From positions 1 through 27,910 of IMG/VR virus record IMGVR_UViG_3300009079_000094: a stretch of DNA of 27,910 bases; one strand, given 5' to 3'. Shown piece by piece: positions 16,263 to 25,862 of this stretch. Origin of the DNA: a virus. Made by a program: the position numbers and the translations under genes. Positions within the stretch are counted from its first letter, which is position 1; each line of letters starts with the position of its first letter. The notes beneath the pieces are model-generated. The model was given only the letters and a program-made list of their open reading frames with translations. It was not told where the DNA came from and searched no databases.

Positions 16263-19200
16263 CTAGGATAACGCTATGGCCCGGTAATCGTTTAATGTGG
16301 GAGCGTTGTGGATGTTAGGTGATAGCATATCAATGCGGATGGCAAACTTTCTAAATCCAGAGAAAGTACCAGCATTGCTAGTATATTGTAGTAGTCCATT
16401 AACATCCTTATCCGACTCAGCTACCTTATACTTGTACTCTTTAAAATCACCAATGTTAATATTTGAAGAGAATAAATTTACACCTTCAAACATTTCTAAT
16501 TCTACCCATTCCATCTCACCAAAGCTCTGACCATCGTAAACATTCTGAGGCTTAATGTAAACCTTAATGTCTGTACCGTTAGGGCGATATGCGCTGATAG
16601 TTACTTCCATATCTTCGGCGTCAAGATCTTCAGCCAGTTCTACGCGGTTTGAAATAAACACCGCATCAGGATCAGATGCATCATTATTGATGTTATATTG
16701 ATATGCGAATAGTTTAGCAATTTCGATATCAACCACAGGTGTAGATGTTACGTTACCGCTGTTTTCTAAGTTGACTGTAAAGTTGAATGCTTTAGTTTCA
16801 TTAACATCGTTAGATTTACTATATACCATCACACCCTTTTCTGGGAAGTGAATGTTACCATTAAACTTTAAGCCTTTAGTGTAAGTACTGCTTACGTCTG
16901 CTGGTGAAACGAATGTTCCATCAAGAGTTGTAGTTGCAACAGTATCTTCTGTTTTCTGAATCATTGCTTGAACATAGCTTAGATTAATATCATCAACCGT
17001 TGTAATGTCAGCAGTCCTGCCACTGTCGAGTCCAACAATCTTAGTTGTTGCATCTGAAGGATTACTTGCTTGGAATACTCGTGATGGCTTAGCTGAACTG
17101 TGCTCGAGGTTCATAGTAAATGGTCTTAGTACATTATAGTAACTTATGTTACCTACCACCACTGCTGCACAAGTTCCTCCACTTACCGCAAACGATGTTG
17201 GCTTATTCACAGTAAGTTGCGATGCGGAATCGACACTGATAACTTTAAAGATATCTTTACGAGTAGCACCAGCATCATTTATTAGAATAAAGTCATTCTC
17301 GTTAAACGTATCATCGAGATCTGTACCGGTAATGATTGCTGTATTTATTGCCATACTTACAGTTGCAGATGTTGAGCCTGCAAAAGCCTTTTGCTGGTAA
17401 ACAAGCTCACCGGTATTGAATCGGCCAGTAACATCGCTGATAGTCAAGAACTCACAATCATTTGCTGTCATTGTAATTGAACCAGCAGACTCGTTAAAGT
17501 TATGTCGATAAAGCTTGAACTTTAAATCTTCGTCTTGGTATGACTTCCAAGCACTGTTGTTTGTTGAACTAAATAGAACACCATCACCCCAGTCCTGTAC
17601 AATAGCAGTTCCTTGAGTCGCTCCAGGCGTAAGATCATTTTGTCCGATTTGAGATATGAACAGCAAGTAGTTAGGATCGTTAGCATCTGCTTGTAATACT
17701 AATGCATATTCTTTTTCTACATCCAATCTTACAGGAGCTTCAAAAGTAAATGTAGTTGGAACCGAAGCGTCATCAGATGCAGCCCCTACCAAATCAGAAG
17801 GTAGTTTACGAGACTTCGAGAATGGAATGATTTCGTTTGTTGGGAAACCATTAACAACTTCTCGTATCTGACAGGTGATACCATTCTCTGTACTAACTCG
17901 CTTGAAGAATACATCAACCTGAGATAAGAATACTGTATTGCTTCCAGCACCCATACCTTTCTTAACAAAGAATGTTTGAGCAAGTGGATCACGACCTTCT
18001 GGTCTTCGAACAACATTTCGAACAGTGGTTGTCTTAGCTACATCAGCATCTGGCTTACGAGTTGTTTGAGTAAGAGATGTACGCTCCATTGAGAAGTTAT
18101 AAGCACGGTATGTAACAAAACCTGTAGATGTTGCAGCTGAATTAATATTGTCGTAAGAATCAACATCCACAATATCTAATACGCGATCACCGACGAAGAA
18201 TGTTTCACCAGGGATTGTAAAGACTGCACGTAATACACCATTTGCATCAGTAGATACTGCATCACCGTATTCGCCTAATCGCTCAACTAGGTTAACATCG
18301 TCAACAGCACTTCCTGGGATTACATTAGCATTAACGTCTGTCTTGTCGAAGAAGAAATAATGTTGAGTGTTTGGACGAAGACCTGACATATAGACCTTAA
18401 CATCCCTGCCAGCAATAAATGGCTTGAACTGTACATTACTAACAAAGTCTCCAACAGGAACTGAAACGCTAGTATTCTCAGGCATTGAGATATCGATATC
18501 ACGCTGAGTGGTAACTTCTCGGAATGTGCCGGGATTGTATCCATACCGACGGTTACGATAACGTGGGTGGTGCCATCCGCCGTGCCACCATCTGTTCCAC
18601 CACCAATCACCACCCCAATATTCGCCAGGAACATATTCGTAACTGGTATCAGTAAGTGGTAGTACTTCTTGAATGTTATCAATGAGTTCGCTAAATGCTC
18701 CAGTCATATCAACATCAATTGTCACTGGATTGACCGTAGTGTCATAGTTCACGTCGTAAGGAGGTGAAATGTAACCGTTACCTTTGTACTGGTAGAAGTT
18801 GTTTGCACAAGTTCTAAAACCAGTTGCTGAAGGTTGGTCTATGAAAGCGACATTTGAATCTCGACCTAGTGTACCTACCTTAGCACTTGTGGCTGAAGGG
18901 AATAAGGAAGCGCCGGAGCTTGTCTTATATTTAAGATCAATAGGGAATTGCTTGACTGAAGGAGTAAGTACCTTACGACCATGCGGAATCGCTGCACTAA
19001 ATAAAGGATCTTTAATGTTTGAAAGAGAAATATCATTGAATGGATCTACAATAAATCCATTTTTAAATCTGTTAAGTCCATTCTCATCGAGTACTCGCAT
19101 ATTTTGTGTATCAGATTCAAGCTGATTCAATGAGATGTAATAAGACATATTGTCGATTCTCTTTTCGAGAGAATGCATGTCTTTCATAGTAAAGTTTTTA

Positions 19201-21728
19201 ACACCTGTACCCTTACAAGTAATTGCATGTGCTCGTTTATTTTGAGCATCAGCTGCTCGAGCTGATAGAGCTGGAAAGCCAGGGACTCGAACTTCAGCAA
19301 CGGCAAACTCTTCTCGACTTACTCGTGGTGGTGTTGGGTTATCTTGCTCTTTACCTTTAAGAAGTTTAATTTCACCATAAGAATCAACAACAATACTGTC
19401 GATACGTGCTAAGTAATATTCGATGTCAGTTGTAATTGCTTGATCGACTGCAGGGATGAGAGGTGTACCGTGACCATCAGCACCAAAGGTAGTAACTGCA
19501 CCACCTACGGTTCCAGCAATAATAGGAGCGGTTGGCCCGTCGTTTGCACCATAGTTTGCATTAGCTGCTTTATCTGCGACTGGTCTAAAGTCAAAGCACT
19601 CTCGTAAACTATATGAATCACCTGCATCAGCTACGTAAGCTGGAATATCAGATGGCTGAATTGTATTGGGATAACTGTTAATTGTAAAGTAGTAATCACC
19701 AGATGAACTAATTACTTTAAAGCACTTTAATTGAATAATCAATCGCTGGTTACCAGGACGTGGTCGACCTTGGATGTATTCAATATATGAAATATCGTAG
19801 TGAGTATCTTTTTGGTTATTATGCAGCTTAAAGCTCTTGGTGTAATCAGTTCCTAATGTGTCTTCGATACTAATAATTTCAAATACGTCTGGGAAACCAA
19901 GGCTATATTTGTTTTGGCCTAGGGTATGATCAACACGTACAAACGGTTCTTCTACTACCTTACCATAAGGCTCTACACCATCTGTGGAGCCAATCAAACG
20001 AACGTTATAGTAAACCTCTACTGAGCTCCAAGGACCTCCAGATGAATCCAGCTCAATCACCAGCTCACTGTTATTAGTCTGTGTGGTAGTTGAATTGATT
20101 GTTGGATAAGCACCACCTGCCGCAACAACCAATACGTCGTTATTATCACATACAAAGTCTTCACCTGGGCCTGCTGTAATCGTGATGACGTTTGTTTGAG
20201 CAGTTGCAGATACCTGTTGTCGTACTGGAATCAAAGTATCTGAGGTCGAGAATAAGCTTACCAAACCAGTGCGGAAAATGAGTGGCTTAAGTCCTACATT
20301 TCGAATTACATTTCCTACTGAAACAAATCCGTTTCCATCTGAAAGCTTAGCAATATCTTGTACTGCACCTACCATTACTACGTTTGTGATATAGGCTTTT
20401 GTAGGTGTAATGTTAATCGCTTGACAAGAACCGATAGACAAACCACCAGAATCTTGAATATCAACCGTTGCTCGATTTAAATCAATTTTACCACTAAAAC
20501 CAGTAACATCAAGATAGTAACCATAAGCAGTTGATACCGCTTGGTTGGCTGCAGTTTCTGTTTCAGTTATTTGATCAATAGGGAAGGAGCGTTCTGCATT
20601 GTTCTCAACTCGATAACCTTTAACATAAGCAACACCGGTTCCTAACACTGCATGTGCTGATGCTGGTGTACCTGCTGCTGATCCTGAAGGAACAAGGTCA
20701 TCTGAAATTACGTCGAAGTTATCAAGTACATAGTTACCTGATTCTTCATAAGTCCGGCGGGCCATCTCTTCACCGAGAACGTTATATTGAGAAACGTCTC
20801 GAATTGTTACTGCATTACCATTTTGGTATCGAATCAAAGAGAAAAATTCGACATCACTATTACCTGTTTCGCTATTAACAACGATAAGTTCTGGTGTAAG
20901 CTTAAGTCGATCAGCACCAGGAGCGTTTTCGTTAGCGGATCCATTTGCATTGTCGAAAAGTTGTGCATCTTCAAGAGCATTAACATTTCGCTCAGTAATC
21001 TTATAACCTACTGAAACGCCGTCTGGTACTCGATTGTATTTAGATACAACAAGTGTTTGCTCACCCGCAAATATAAAGTGACCTTTCTGGAAAATAACAC
21101 CGGGTGCTGATTGAATACCAAATGAATCACCAACCGCATCATCCGATGGTAAAGAAATTACAGAAAGAGTAGGTGGTGTGACATCAGATGGAGCGAATAC
21201 TTCGTCAGTAGTACCACGCTTATATCTAAATAAGGTAATATTAAGTGTATCACCTTTGTTGAATTTTTCTTGGCCTGGAATGGTGTTTAAGTAATTAATG
21301 AAGAATGTTTTCTTGTTAACCGGATCAGCGAGGAAACCGTTTGCTGCCTGGACAATGGCTGCTCGCAGACCTGCGGCATTACTTAAAACGTAAACATAAT
21401 CGATTTCTACATCAATACCACCAATAGTTTCAATCTCAACTTTAGGGATATATGCTAAAGGATTAATGTCAGTACCACCAAGGGCATCATTTATTTTAAC
21501 GAATTGCAGGCTGTCAAGGTTTGTAAAGTTACAACCTTTAATAACGCTTCCTTCTTTGAAGATGTTATCTCCAAATTGTTCAACCTGATTTTGAAGCATT
21601 GACTGAAGTTGAATCAGTTCGCGCGCTTGAACAGCAAATCCTGGCTTAAACAATACGCGATAGTATTGATTCTCGACGTCAAAATCGTCAAAGTATGGTG
21701 ACTTATTAAGATCTGTGTTTATAGGCAT
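16263..21728 (-). CDS. DUF4815-type baseplate/tail structural protein (1,821 aa)
   Basis: This is a large virion protein whose N terminus (SPYFDDFDVENQYYRVLFKPG, then ARELIQLQSMLQNQVEQFG) matches the DUF4815 family, common in the baseplate region of marine T4-like phages. The DUF4815-like part covers roughly the first third. Next come a helix-rich block with KDMHSLEKRIDNMSYYISL (about 848-866), a Trp/His/Arg-rich insert (about 1035-1065), a block starting GRDVKVYMSGLRPNTQHYFF, an AQTFFVKKGMG block near 1247, and a C-terminal beta domain with VTISAYRPNGTDIKVYIKP (about 1703-1721) ending in LNDYRAIALS. No signal peptide or membrane segment is seen. GGAA lies upstream of the ATG. Placed directly after gp8, it probably takes the role of the large wedge proteins (gp7 or gp10 in T4), but no direct T4 equivalent can be named from sequence alone. 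Confidence 0.75.
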   Translation of the reverse strand: MPINTDLNKSPYFDDFDVENQYYRVLFKPGFAVQARELIQLQSMLQNQVEQFGDNIFKEGSVIKGCNFTNLDSLQFVKINDALGGTDINPLAYIPKVEIETIGGIDVEIDYVYVLSNAAGLRAAIVQAANGFLADPVNKKTFFINYLNTIPGQEKFNKGDTLNITLFRYKRGTTDEVFAPSDVTPPTLSVISLPSDDAVGDSFGIQSAPGVIFQKGHFIFAGEQTLVVSKYNRVPDGVSVGYKITERNVNALEDAQLFDNANGSANENAPGADRLKLTPELIVVNSETGNSDVEFFSLIRYQNGNAVTIRDVSQYNVLGEEMARRTYEESGNYVLDNFDVISDDLVPSGSAAGTPASAHAVLGTGVAYVKGYRVENNAERSFPIDQITETETAANQAVSTAYGYYLDVTGFSGKIDLNRATVDIQDSGGLSIGSCQAINITPTKAYITNVVMVGAVQDIAKLSDGNGFVSVGNVIRNVGLKPLIFRTGLVSLFSTSDTLIPVRQQVSATAQTNVITITAGPGEDFVCDNNDVLVVAAGGAYPTINSTTTQTNNSELVIELDSSGGPWSSVEVYYNVRLIGSTDGVEPYGKVVEEPFVRVDHTLGQNKYSLGFPDVFEIISIEDTLGTDYTKSFKLHNNQKDTHYDISYIEYIQGRPRPGNQRLIIQLKCFKVISSSGDYYFTINSYPNTIQPSDIPAYVADAGDSYSLRECFDFRPVADKAANANYGANDGPTAPIIAGTVGGAVTTFGADGHGTPLIPAVDQAITTDIEYYLARIDSIVVDSYGEIKLLKGKEQDNPTPPRVSREEFAVAEVRVPGFPALSARAADAQNKRAHAITCKGTGVKNFTMKDMHSLEKRIDNMSYYISLNQLESDTQNMRVLDENGLNRFKNGFIVDPFNDISLSNIKDPLFSAAIPHGRKVLTPSVKQFPIDLKYKTSSGASLFPSATSAKVGTLGRDSNVAFIDQPSATGFRTCANNFYQYKGNGYISPPYDVNYDTTVNPVTIDVDMTGAFSELIDNIQEVLPLTDTSYEYVPGEYWGGDWWWNRWWHGGWHHPRYRNRRYGYNPGTFREVTTQRDIDISMPENTSVSVPVGDFVSNVQFKPFIAGRDVKVYMSGLRPNTQHYFFFDKTDVNANVIPGSAVDDVNLVERLGEYGDAVSTDANGVLRAVFTIPGETFFVGDRVLDIVDVDSYDNINSAATSTGFVTYRAYNFSMERTSLTQTTRKPDADVAKTTTVRNVVRRPEGRDPLAQTFFVKKGMGAGSNTVFLSQVDVFFKRVSTENGITCQIREVVNGFPTNEIIPFSKSRKLPSDLVGAASDDASVPTTFTFEAPVRLDVEKEYALVLQADANDPNYLLFISQIGQNDLTPGATQGTAIVQDWGDGVLFSSTNNSAWKSYQDEDLKFKLYRHNFNESAGSITMTANDCEFLTISDVTGRFNTGELVYQQKAFAGSTSATVSMAINTAIITGTDLDDTFNENDFILINDAGATRKDIFKVISVDSASQLTVNKPTSFAVSGGTCAAVVVGNISYYNVLRPFTMNLEHSSAKPSRVFQASNPSDATTKIVGLDSGRTADITTVDDINLSYVQAMIQKTEDTVATTTLDGTFVSPADVSSTYTKGLKFNGNIHFPEKGVMVYSKSNDVNETKAFNFTVNLENSGNVTSTPVVDIEIAKLFAYQYNINNDASDPDAVFISNRVELAEDLDAEDMEVTISAYRPNGTDIKVYIKPQNVYDGQSFGEMEWVELEMFEGVNLFSSNINIGDFKEYKYKVAESDKDVNGLLQYTSNAGTFSGFRKFAIRIDMLSPNIHNAPTLNDYRAIALS
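18535..18625 (-). other. Trp/His/Arg-rich low-complexity insert in the DUF4815-type protein
   Basis: Residues about 1035-1065 of the 1,821-aa protein contain WWWNRWWHGGWHHP followed by an Arg/Tyr-rich stretch. Seven Trp and three His fall within about 20 residues, against a surrounding sequence that is ordinary Asp/Asn/Ser-rich structural protein. Confidence 0.85.
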
Positions 21729-21743
21729 ATCTAATTAAATTCC

Positions 21744-23372
21744 TTAAAGTTCCAGTACAAACTTAAATTCTTCTCTAGAAAGGTCCGTTCTCGCAAGTGG
21801 GAAAAAGTTTTCCATGAAGTACACTTCGCCTGAGCGTTGTTGGTAGTTCGACATCACGATGTTGTCTTCTACTGGACTATTTATAGTAATTGTTTGACCT
21901 GTTATATTTCTAAGCGGTAAAGTAAGATCTAATGAAGTGTCACCGTCTCCTGTTGCTGGATTGTTAGGATAAGGTCCCATGTATTCAGCTAAATAGAAGG
22001 TATTATTATCTTCATCAACCTCGTGTACTACTCCTGAGAATGTTACTATATTACCACTACTTAGTTGTGTTAACACTGTATTTGCAGATACCTTATCTAT
22101 ATCATCAGTTGTAATTGCAATACGGTTATCAAAAATAACTGGAGTGGTATCATGAAAAGTTGGTTCTTTTACAATTCCTACCCCTGTGTAAGTATTGCTA
22201 TCACCAATTTGTGTATTATCATCTGCTGTAATATAAGCATAAAGCATAAAGTGCTTACATTTAAATTCGTCAATAAAGTTATATCCGTGGCCGCCATCAG
22301 GTGTTAGCCTAGCTCGTAAAATACAACGAACTTCATCACTTCCAGATTGCCCTGGTCTAAAGTCAACTCGAGGATCTGTAACAGTAATTGTAATATTATG
22401 ATAGCCGGTGCCTGGCTCAATTAATTGAATGCTTCGAATTTGGCTATCGACAATATTAGGTATTCCAATAGCACCTGTACCATCACCTTCAATCTTAACT
22501 TCTGGTAAGATTTTCCAAGAAGCGTTTTGAGTAACACCAGCTGCAACTGGATTTGCTGCACCTGTAATTAACTCACCACCAACTCGTATCTGAGCATTAC
22601 CTGTATTCTTATTATAGAAGTAATAAGTGATTTTAAATATTCTTGTTGTTACACCATCAGGATTCGTTGTTATTAGATATTGCCCAGTATAATAATTTGT
22701 TGTTGGACTTACTACAGTTGAAGGATCAACAATAATAATACCAGTCGAATATGGACTACCTACTAAAGCACCACGCTCTTCTTTATATCCAAAGTTATCA
22801 TTAGGATTAACAACTAATATGTCAGAGACTTGGCTACCTGTACTCGTAGGAGGATCGATAACATAATCGTCAACTAATGGAATATAACCAACAGCGTTGT
22901 ATGCTTCGAATTGAAGGTCGGTAAGCTTATACATAAACTTCCAAACATACCCGTCAGCTGTTTCATATATTTGATTAGGAGTTGTTTCAGCCCAGTTAGG
23001 TGGGTTTGAAACCTCAGTTCGATCGTTATTGTTTAAGCATTTATAAACTCGATAGTCTCCAGTGTCATTATCGTTTGGACCGACAACGGCATAGAACTTA
23101 ACACCGGTAAGATCAACTTGGTCGTCATACTCTTCGAATACTAATCCTTTCTGCCAAGGATAATACTTAATCATGTAATGCATATCGTTAGACGATATTT
23201 TCTTAGCAAACAGTGTTTTCTCTAAAAATTCATTTTTTGAAAATAAAGAATCCGAAGGATCGAACGGGCCGATTGACGACACAAAAAGATAGTAATCTTC
23301 GCTTGCTCTTGATTGTTCAAGGAAGAGTCTATTCAAGTCACTTTTTAGATTGGTGCTTAGAATCTCTGGCAT
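21744..23372 (-). CDS. gp8: Baseplate wedge protein, T4 gp8-like (542 aa)
   Basis: This is a likely homolog of T4 gp8, a structural dimer of the baseplate wedge. Shared landmarks with T4 gp8 as I remember it are YRVYKCLNNN at about 104-115 (T4 has LVYRCLD), a DGYVWKFMYKL block at about 139-150 (T4 DGYVWEYLFEI), and a C-terminal GEVYFMENFFP followed by an FKFVLEL end (T4 MIYMENRPP and INILFTF). A GGHGYNFIDEF block at about 357-370 is typical of the longer marine-phage versions. At 542 aa it exceeds the 334 aa of T4 gp8, with the extra length in the middle. The ATG is preceded by a weak GGGG tract. It lies 15 bases upstream of the DUF4815-type gene, in line with joint baseplate assembly. Confidence 0.8.
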   Translation of the reverse strand: MPEILSTNLKSDLNRLFLEQSRASEDYYLFVSSIGPFDPSDSLFSKNEFLEKTLFAKKISSNDMHYMIKYYPWQKGLVFEEYDDQVDLTGVKFYAVVGPNDNDTGDYRVYKCLNNNDRTEVSNPPNWAETTPNQIYETADGYVWKFMYKLTDLQFEAYNAVGYIPLVDDYVIDPPTSTGSQVSDILVVNPNDNFGYKEERGALVGSPYSTGIIIVDPSTVVSPTTNYYTGQYLITTNPDGVTTRIFKITYYFYNKNTGNAQIRVGGELITGAANPVAAGVTQNASWKILPEVKIEGDGTGAIGIPNIVDSQIRSIQLIEPGTGYHNITITVTDPRVDFRPGQSGSDEVRCILRARLTPDGGHGYNFIDEFKCKHFMLYAYITADDNTQIGDSNTYTGVGIVKEPTFHDTTPVIFDNRIAITTDDIDKVSANTVLTQLSSGNIVTFSGVVHEVDEDNNTFYLAEYMGPYPNNPATGDGDTSLDLTLPLRNITGQTITINSPVEDNIVMSNYQQRSGEVYFMENFFPLARTDLSREEFKFVLEL

Positions 23373-23403
23373 GATTGCCCCGTTGTTCGATGCTGGTTTA
23401 CTT

Positions 23404-23411
23404 TATTTATT
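23404..23411 (-). promoter_or_regulatory. T4-late-promoter-like element (AATAAATA)
   Basis: AATAAATAAAG on the coding strand lies in the 47-base gap between the protease stop and the gp8-like start, about 32 bases upstream of the ATG. It has one mismatch to T4 TATAAATA and is the same octamer as the element upstream of the 588-aa gene. Confidence 0.5.
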
Positions 23412-23419
23412 ATCATCCT

Positions 23420-25861
23420 CTATACCTCAATTGTCTTCTTTCTTCTAGGAAATACATTTCCACTCGCAGGCCTTTCTTTATGTCGAGGTGCAAATGCTGC
23501 GCCATGATTCATGTACTTTCCCGGTGAATTACGAACAGCCCACGGAACATTAATCATTTGAGTAGTATTCCCGTGTAAATCAGTAATGTCACTGCTGCCG
23601 TTTTTAAAATCGTTTGCGTAAATGCTATAAACATCTGAGCTGGGACCATCTAGGTACTGGACAACTTTTTCACCGGCCGACCCTTGTGTAGTATCGGTTT
23701 TTGTGTTATATGCAGTTATGATCCAATTGGTGCTTGAGAAGTCAACGCCCCGTACAATATTTTTGCTATCATTTTGTATTTGCTCTTTAAGTTGAGCTAT
23801 GCTTGGATATGTTCCGCGCTTCAAGTAAAAGTCATCTATCATTAAGGCCGCAGCCCCAGCAGCCCTAGGTCCTGCACAACTCGTTCCACCAAATCCTGAC
23901 CATGTATAACCATTTTGATCAGTAGTTTGCTTTGAGCCAACTGGGTAACTACTAAATGTGTTAGACCCCGGAGCTGAAATGTCTATGCCCGGTCCTCTAT
24001 CACTAAAACCATCTAAATAAGGATACAACCGGGATGTAGTCGCCGCTGCAACTGTGATCTCGTTTGAATAGCATCCTCTCCAAGAGCGGTTAGGATAAAA
24101 TTGTTCATAACCAGAACCGAGCGGGCCTTCTCCTTCATTAACAGCAGTTAAATTAGCTAAAGTATATCGGCTAGATGAAATACCTATTGATATGTAACTT
24201 TCCCCTGCAGCTACACTTAACTGGTTATGCCAATGCTGATGTTCTGGACCTACCTCACCTGCTATTGCATTATTGCCAGCACTTTGAAAATAATATATTC
24301 CGCCGACAGTATCGTAGTTATCTAAGATAGTGTCAAATGCTGTATCTCGAATGTCACGGTTATATGGTATCGTCCACTTAGCTGTACTGTCAGAAGGATC
24401 TACTATTAAACGAGGAGCGATATTAGCATTTGCAAAAGGTCTTAAATCACCTTCCCAGCTAGTTGAACTCCACGAAGTGGCTACTATCGCACCTATCATT
24501 CCAGGGTGTAATGTACACCTATACTTAAGAAGAGTTGAGGTGTTTGCAGGCACTGTAATAGTAACCGTAGCAGTTCCTTGACCTGTAATCCACGAGTCAG
24601 TCCTTACTTCTAAGGTCGAGTGGTCAATAATTTCGATAGGATGAGAACCTACACTACTTGCGTCTAAAACAACCGTGTCACCGGCTTTTAAAACTAGCGT
24701 GGGATTATCTTGACTAGCTAAAACGCTGCCAGTTGGTCGGTAAGTACCTCGGTCATATCCTTCAAAACGATAAGCACTTGATCCGTTAGCAGTCACTTTA
24801 TAGTTAAATGTTGCTATTTGTGGATCGCCTCGGTTAATTGTTGTAGGCGAGTCAATGGGATTTCCCAGCGCATTGTTTGGCCCATCAGGATAATACGTTA
24901 TAGCTTTAACTTTATCTACTGGGATACCACCATTCATCCCATCAGTTACATAAACCCAAGCTCCAGTTACAACAGTTGCATTACGTATACCAGTGTTAGG
25001 ATTAACAGGTTTACTTTGATGCCACGCTAATACTGCATTCATTGCTTCAGCAACACCGTCGCCCAAATATACGACTCTTAAAGATGCGTTAAAAGCCCAA
25101 CCAGAGGCTTTACCACCTGTAGCACTTAATACACCAATCGCGTGAGCGCTAAAATATTCAGATCCGTTATCAACTTGGTTAAAGCTCACTAAGTTAGGTT
25201 CGTAGTCTTCCCAGTTCATTGGAACAAACCTTGATGTACCCGAGTTAGCTCCCAATCCGCAAAAGTCTACATGTGGACTATTGTGCCAGCTATCATAAGA
25301 GGTTGTTGGTGATCCTGCTTCAACAGCAACAATATCTACATATTCACCTGCGTAGTTTTGTATTACTTGACCGTCGAAAAAAGGGTCTTCAGTCGTCGCA
25401 TTAATCGGTAAGCTTCGTGAGACTCCTTCTGCATTAGAGTGATATCCGTAACCAGTCGAGCCGGAAAGGATAAAATTTGATGTTTCATTTGCTGTAGGGG
25501 TTGCTCCGCCAGTATACAATAATGCCATTGAAGAATAATCTAAACCATCCGCACTTCCGAGACCGGCGTTATCCCAATCATTAGCAACTAATCTTTGTGC
25601 AGTAGTTCCATCTCCTCTTTCATAATTAGGTGACCCGATTGTATTATAAGAAGCGTCTTCAACTGGTAATTCTGGTACTACATCTCGGACCTTTTCACTT
25701 GCTTTAAGCGTAGCAACCTCTTCGTCTGTTAGCATCATTGAAATCAAACTATCTAATAAACTTAGATTAGATTTGACCTGCATTCCTGCAGCTTCATTTG
25801 CTAGAAACTCTGGTTCGTTAGTTCCTTTTACGAGAACAACTGTATGCTTATGCTTTTCCAT
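23420..25861 (-). CDS. Subtilisin-family (S8) serine protease homolog with cupredoxin-like insertion (813 aa)
   Basis: This is a phage subtilase homolog. Residues about 1-70 resemble an I9 propeptide (TVVLVKG start, then MMLTDEEVATLKASEKVRDV). The S8 landmarks are VDIVAVEAG at 175-183, where the catalytic Asp is expected but Glu181 is found; FSAHAIGVLSA with His240; YFQSAGNN with oxyanion Asn530; SDRGPGIDISAPG at about 620-632; and GGTSCAGP with nucleophile Ser661. The substrate-pocket motif (NNSWG in phage relatives as I recall them) reads TGAWV near 299-303. Between it and Asn530 lies an insertion containing a cupredoxin-like domain (about 351-463: His407, Cys449, His452, Met455). A HQHWH cluster follows at 541-545. 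The C terminus is basic (RPASGNVFPRRKK). It starts one base after the upstream stop, with GAGAG as a possible binding site. Marine T4-like phages often carry a subtilase in the tail cluster; a role in virion maturation is inferred, and activity is uncertain. Confidence 0.85.
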   Translation of the reverse strand: MEKHKHTVVLVKGTNEPEFLANEAAGMQVKSNLSLLDSLISMMLTDEEVATLKASEKVRDVVPELPVEDASYNTIGSPNYERGDGTTAQRLVANDWDNAGLGSADGLDYSSMALLYTGGATPTANETSNFILSGSTGYGYHSNAEGVSRSLPINATTEDPFFDGQVIQNYAGEYVDIVAVEAGSPTTSYDSWHNSPHVDFCGLGANSGTSRFVPMNWEDYEPNLVSFNQVDNGSEYFSAHAIGVLSATGGKASGWAFNASLRVVYLGDGVAEAMNAVLAWHQSKPVNPNTGIRNATVVTGAWVYVTDGMNGGIPVDKVKAITYYPDGPNNALGNPIDSPTTINRGDPQIATFNYKVTANGSSAYRFEGYDRGTYRPTGSVLASQDNPTLVLKAGDTVVLDASSVGSHPIEIIDHSTLEVRTDSWITGQGTATVTITVPANTSTLLKYRCTLHPGMIGAIVATSWSSTSWEGDLRPFANANIAPRLIVDPSDSTAKWTIPYNRDIRDTAFDTILDNYDTVGGIYYFQSAGNNAIAGEVGPEHQHWHNQLSVAAGESYISIGISSSRYTLANLTAVNEGEGPLGSGYEQFYPNRSWRGCYSNEITVAAATTSRLYPYLDGFSDRGPGIDISAPGSNTFSSYPVGSKQTTDQNGYTWSGFGGTSCAGPRAAGAAALMIDDFYLKRGTYPSIAQLKEQIQNDSKNIVRGVDFSSTNWIITAYNTKTDTTQGSAGEKVVQYLDGPSSDVYSIYANDFKNGSSDITDLHGNTTQMINVPWAVRNSPGKYMNHGAAFAPRHKERPASGNVFPRRKKTIEV

Positions 25862-25862
25862 A

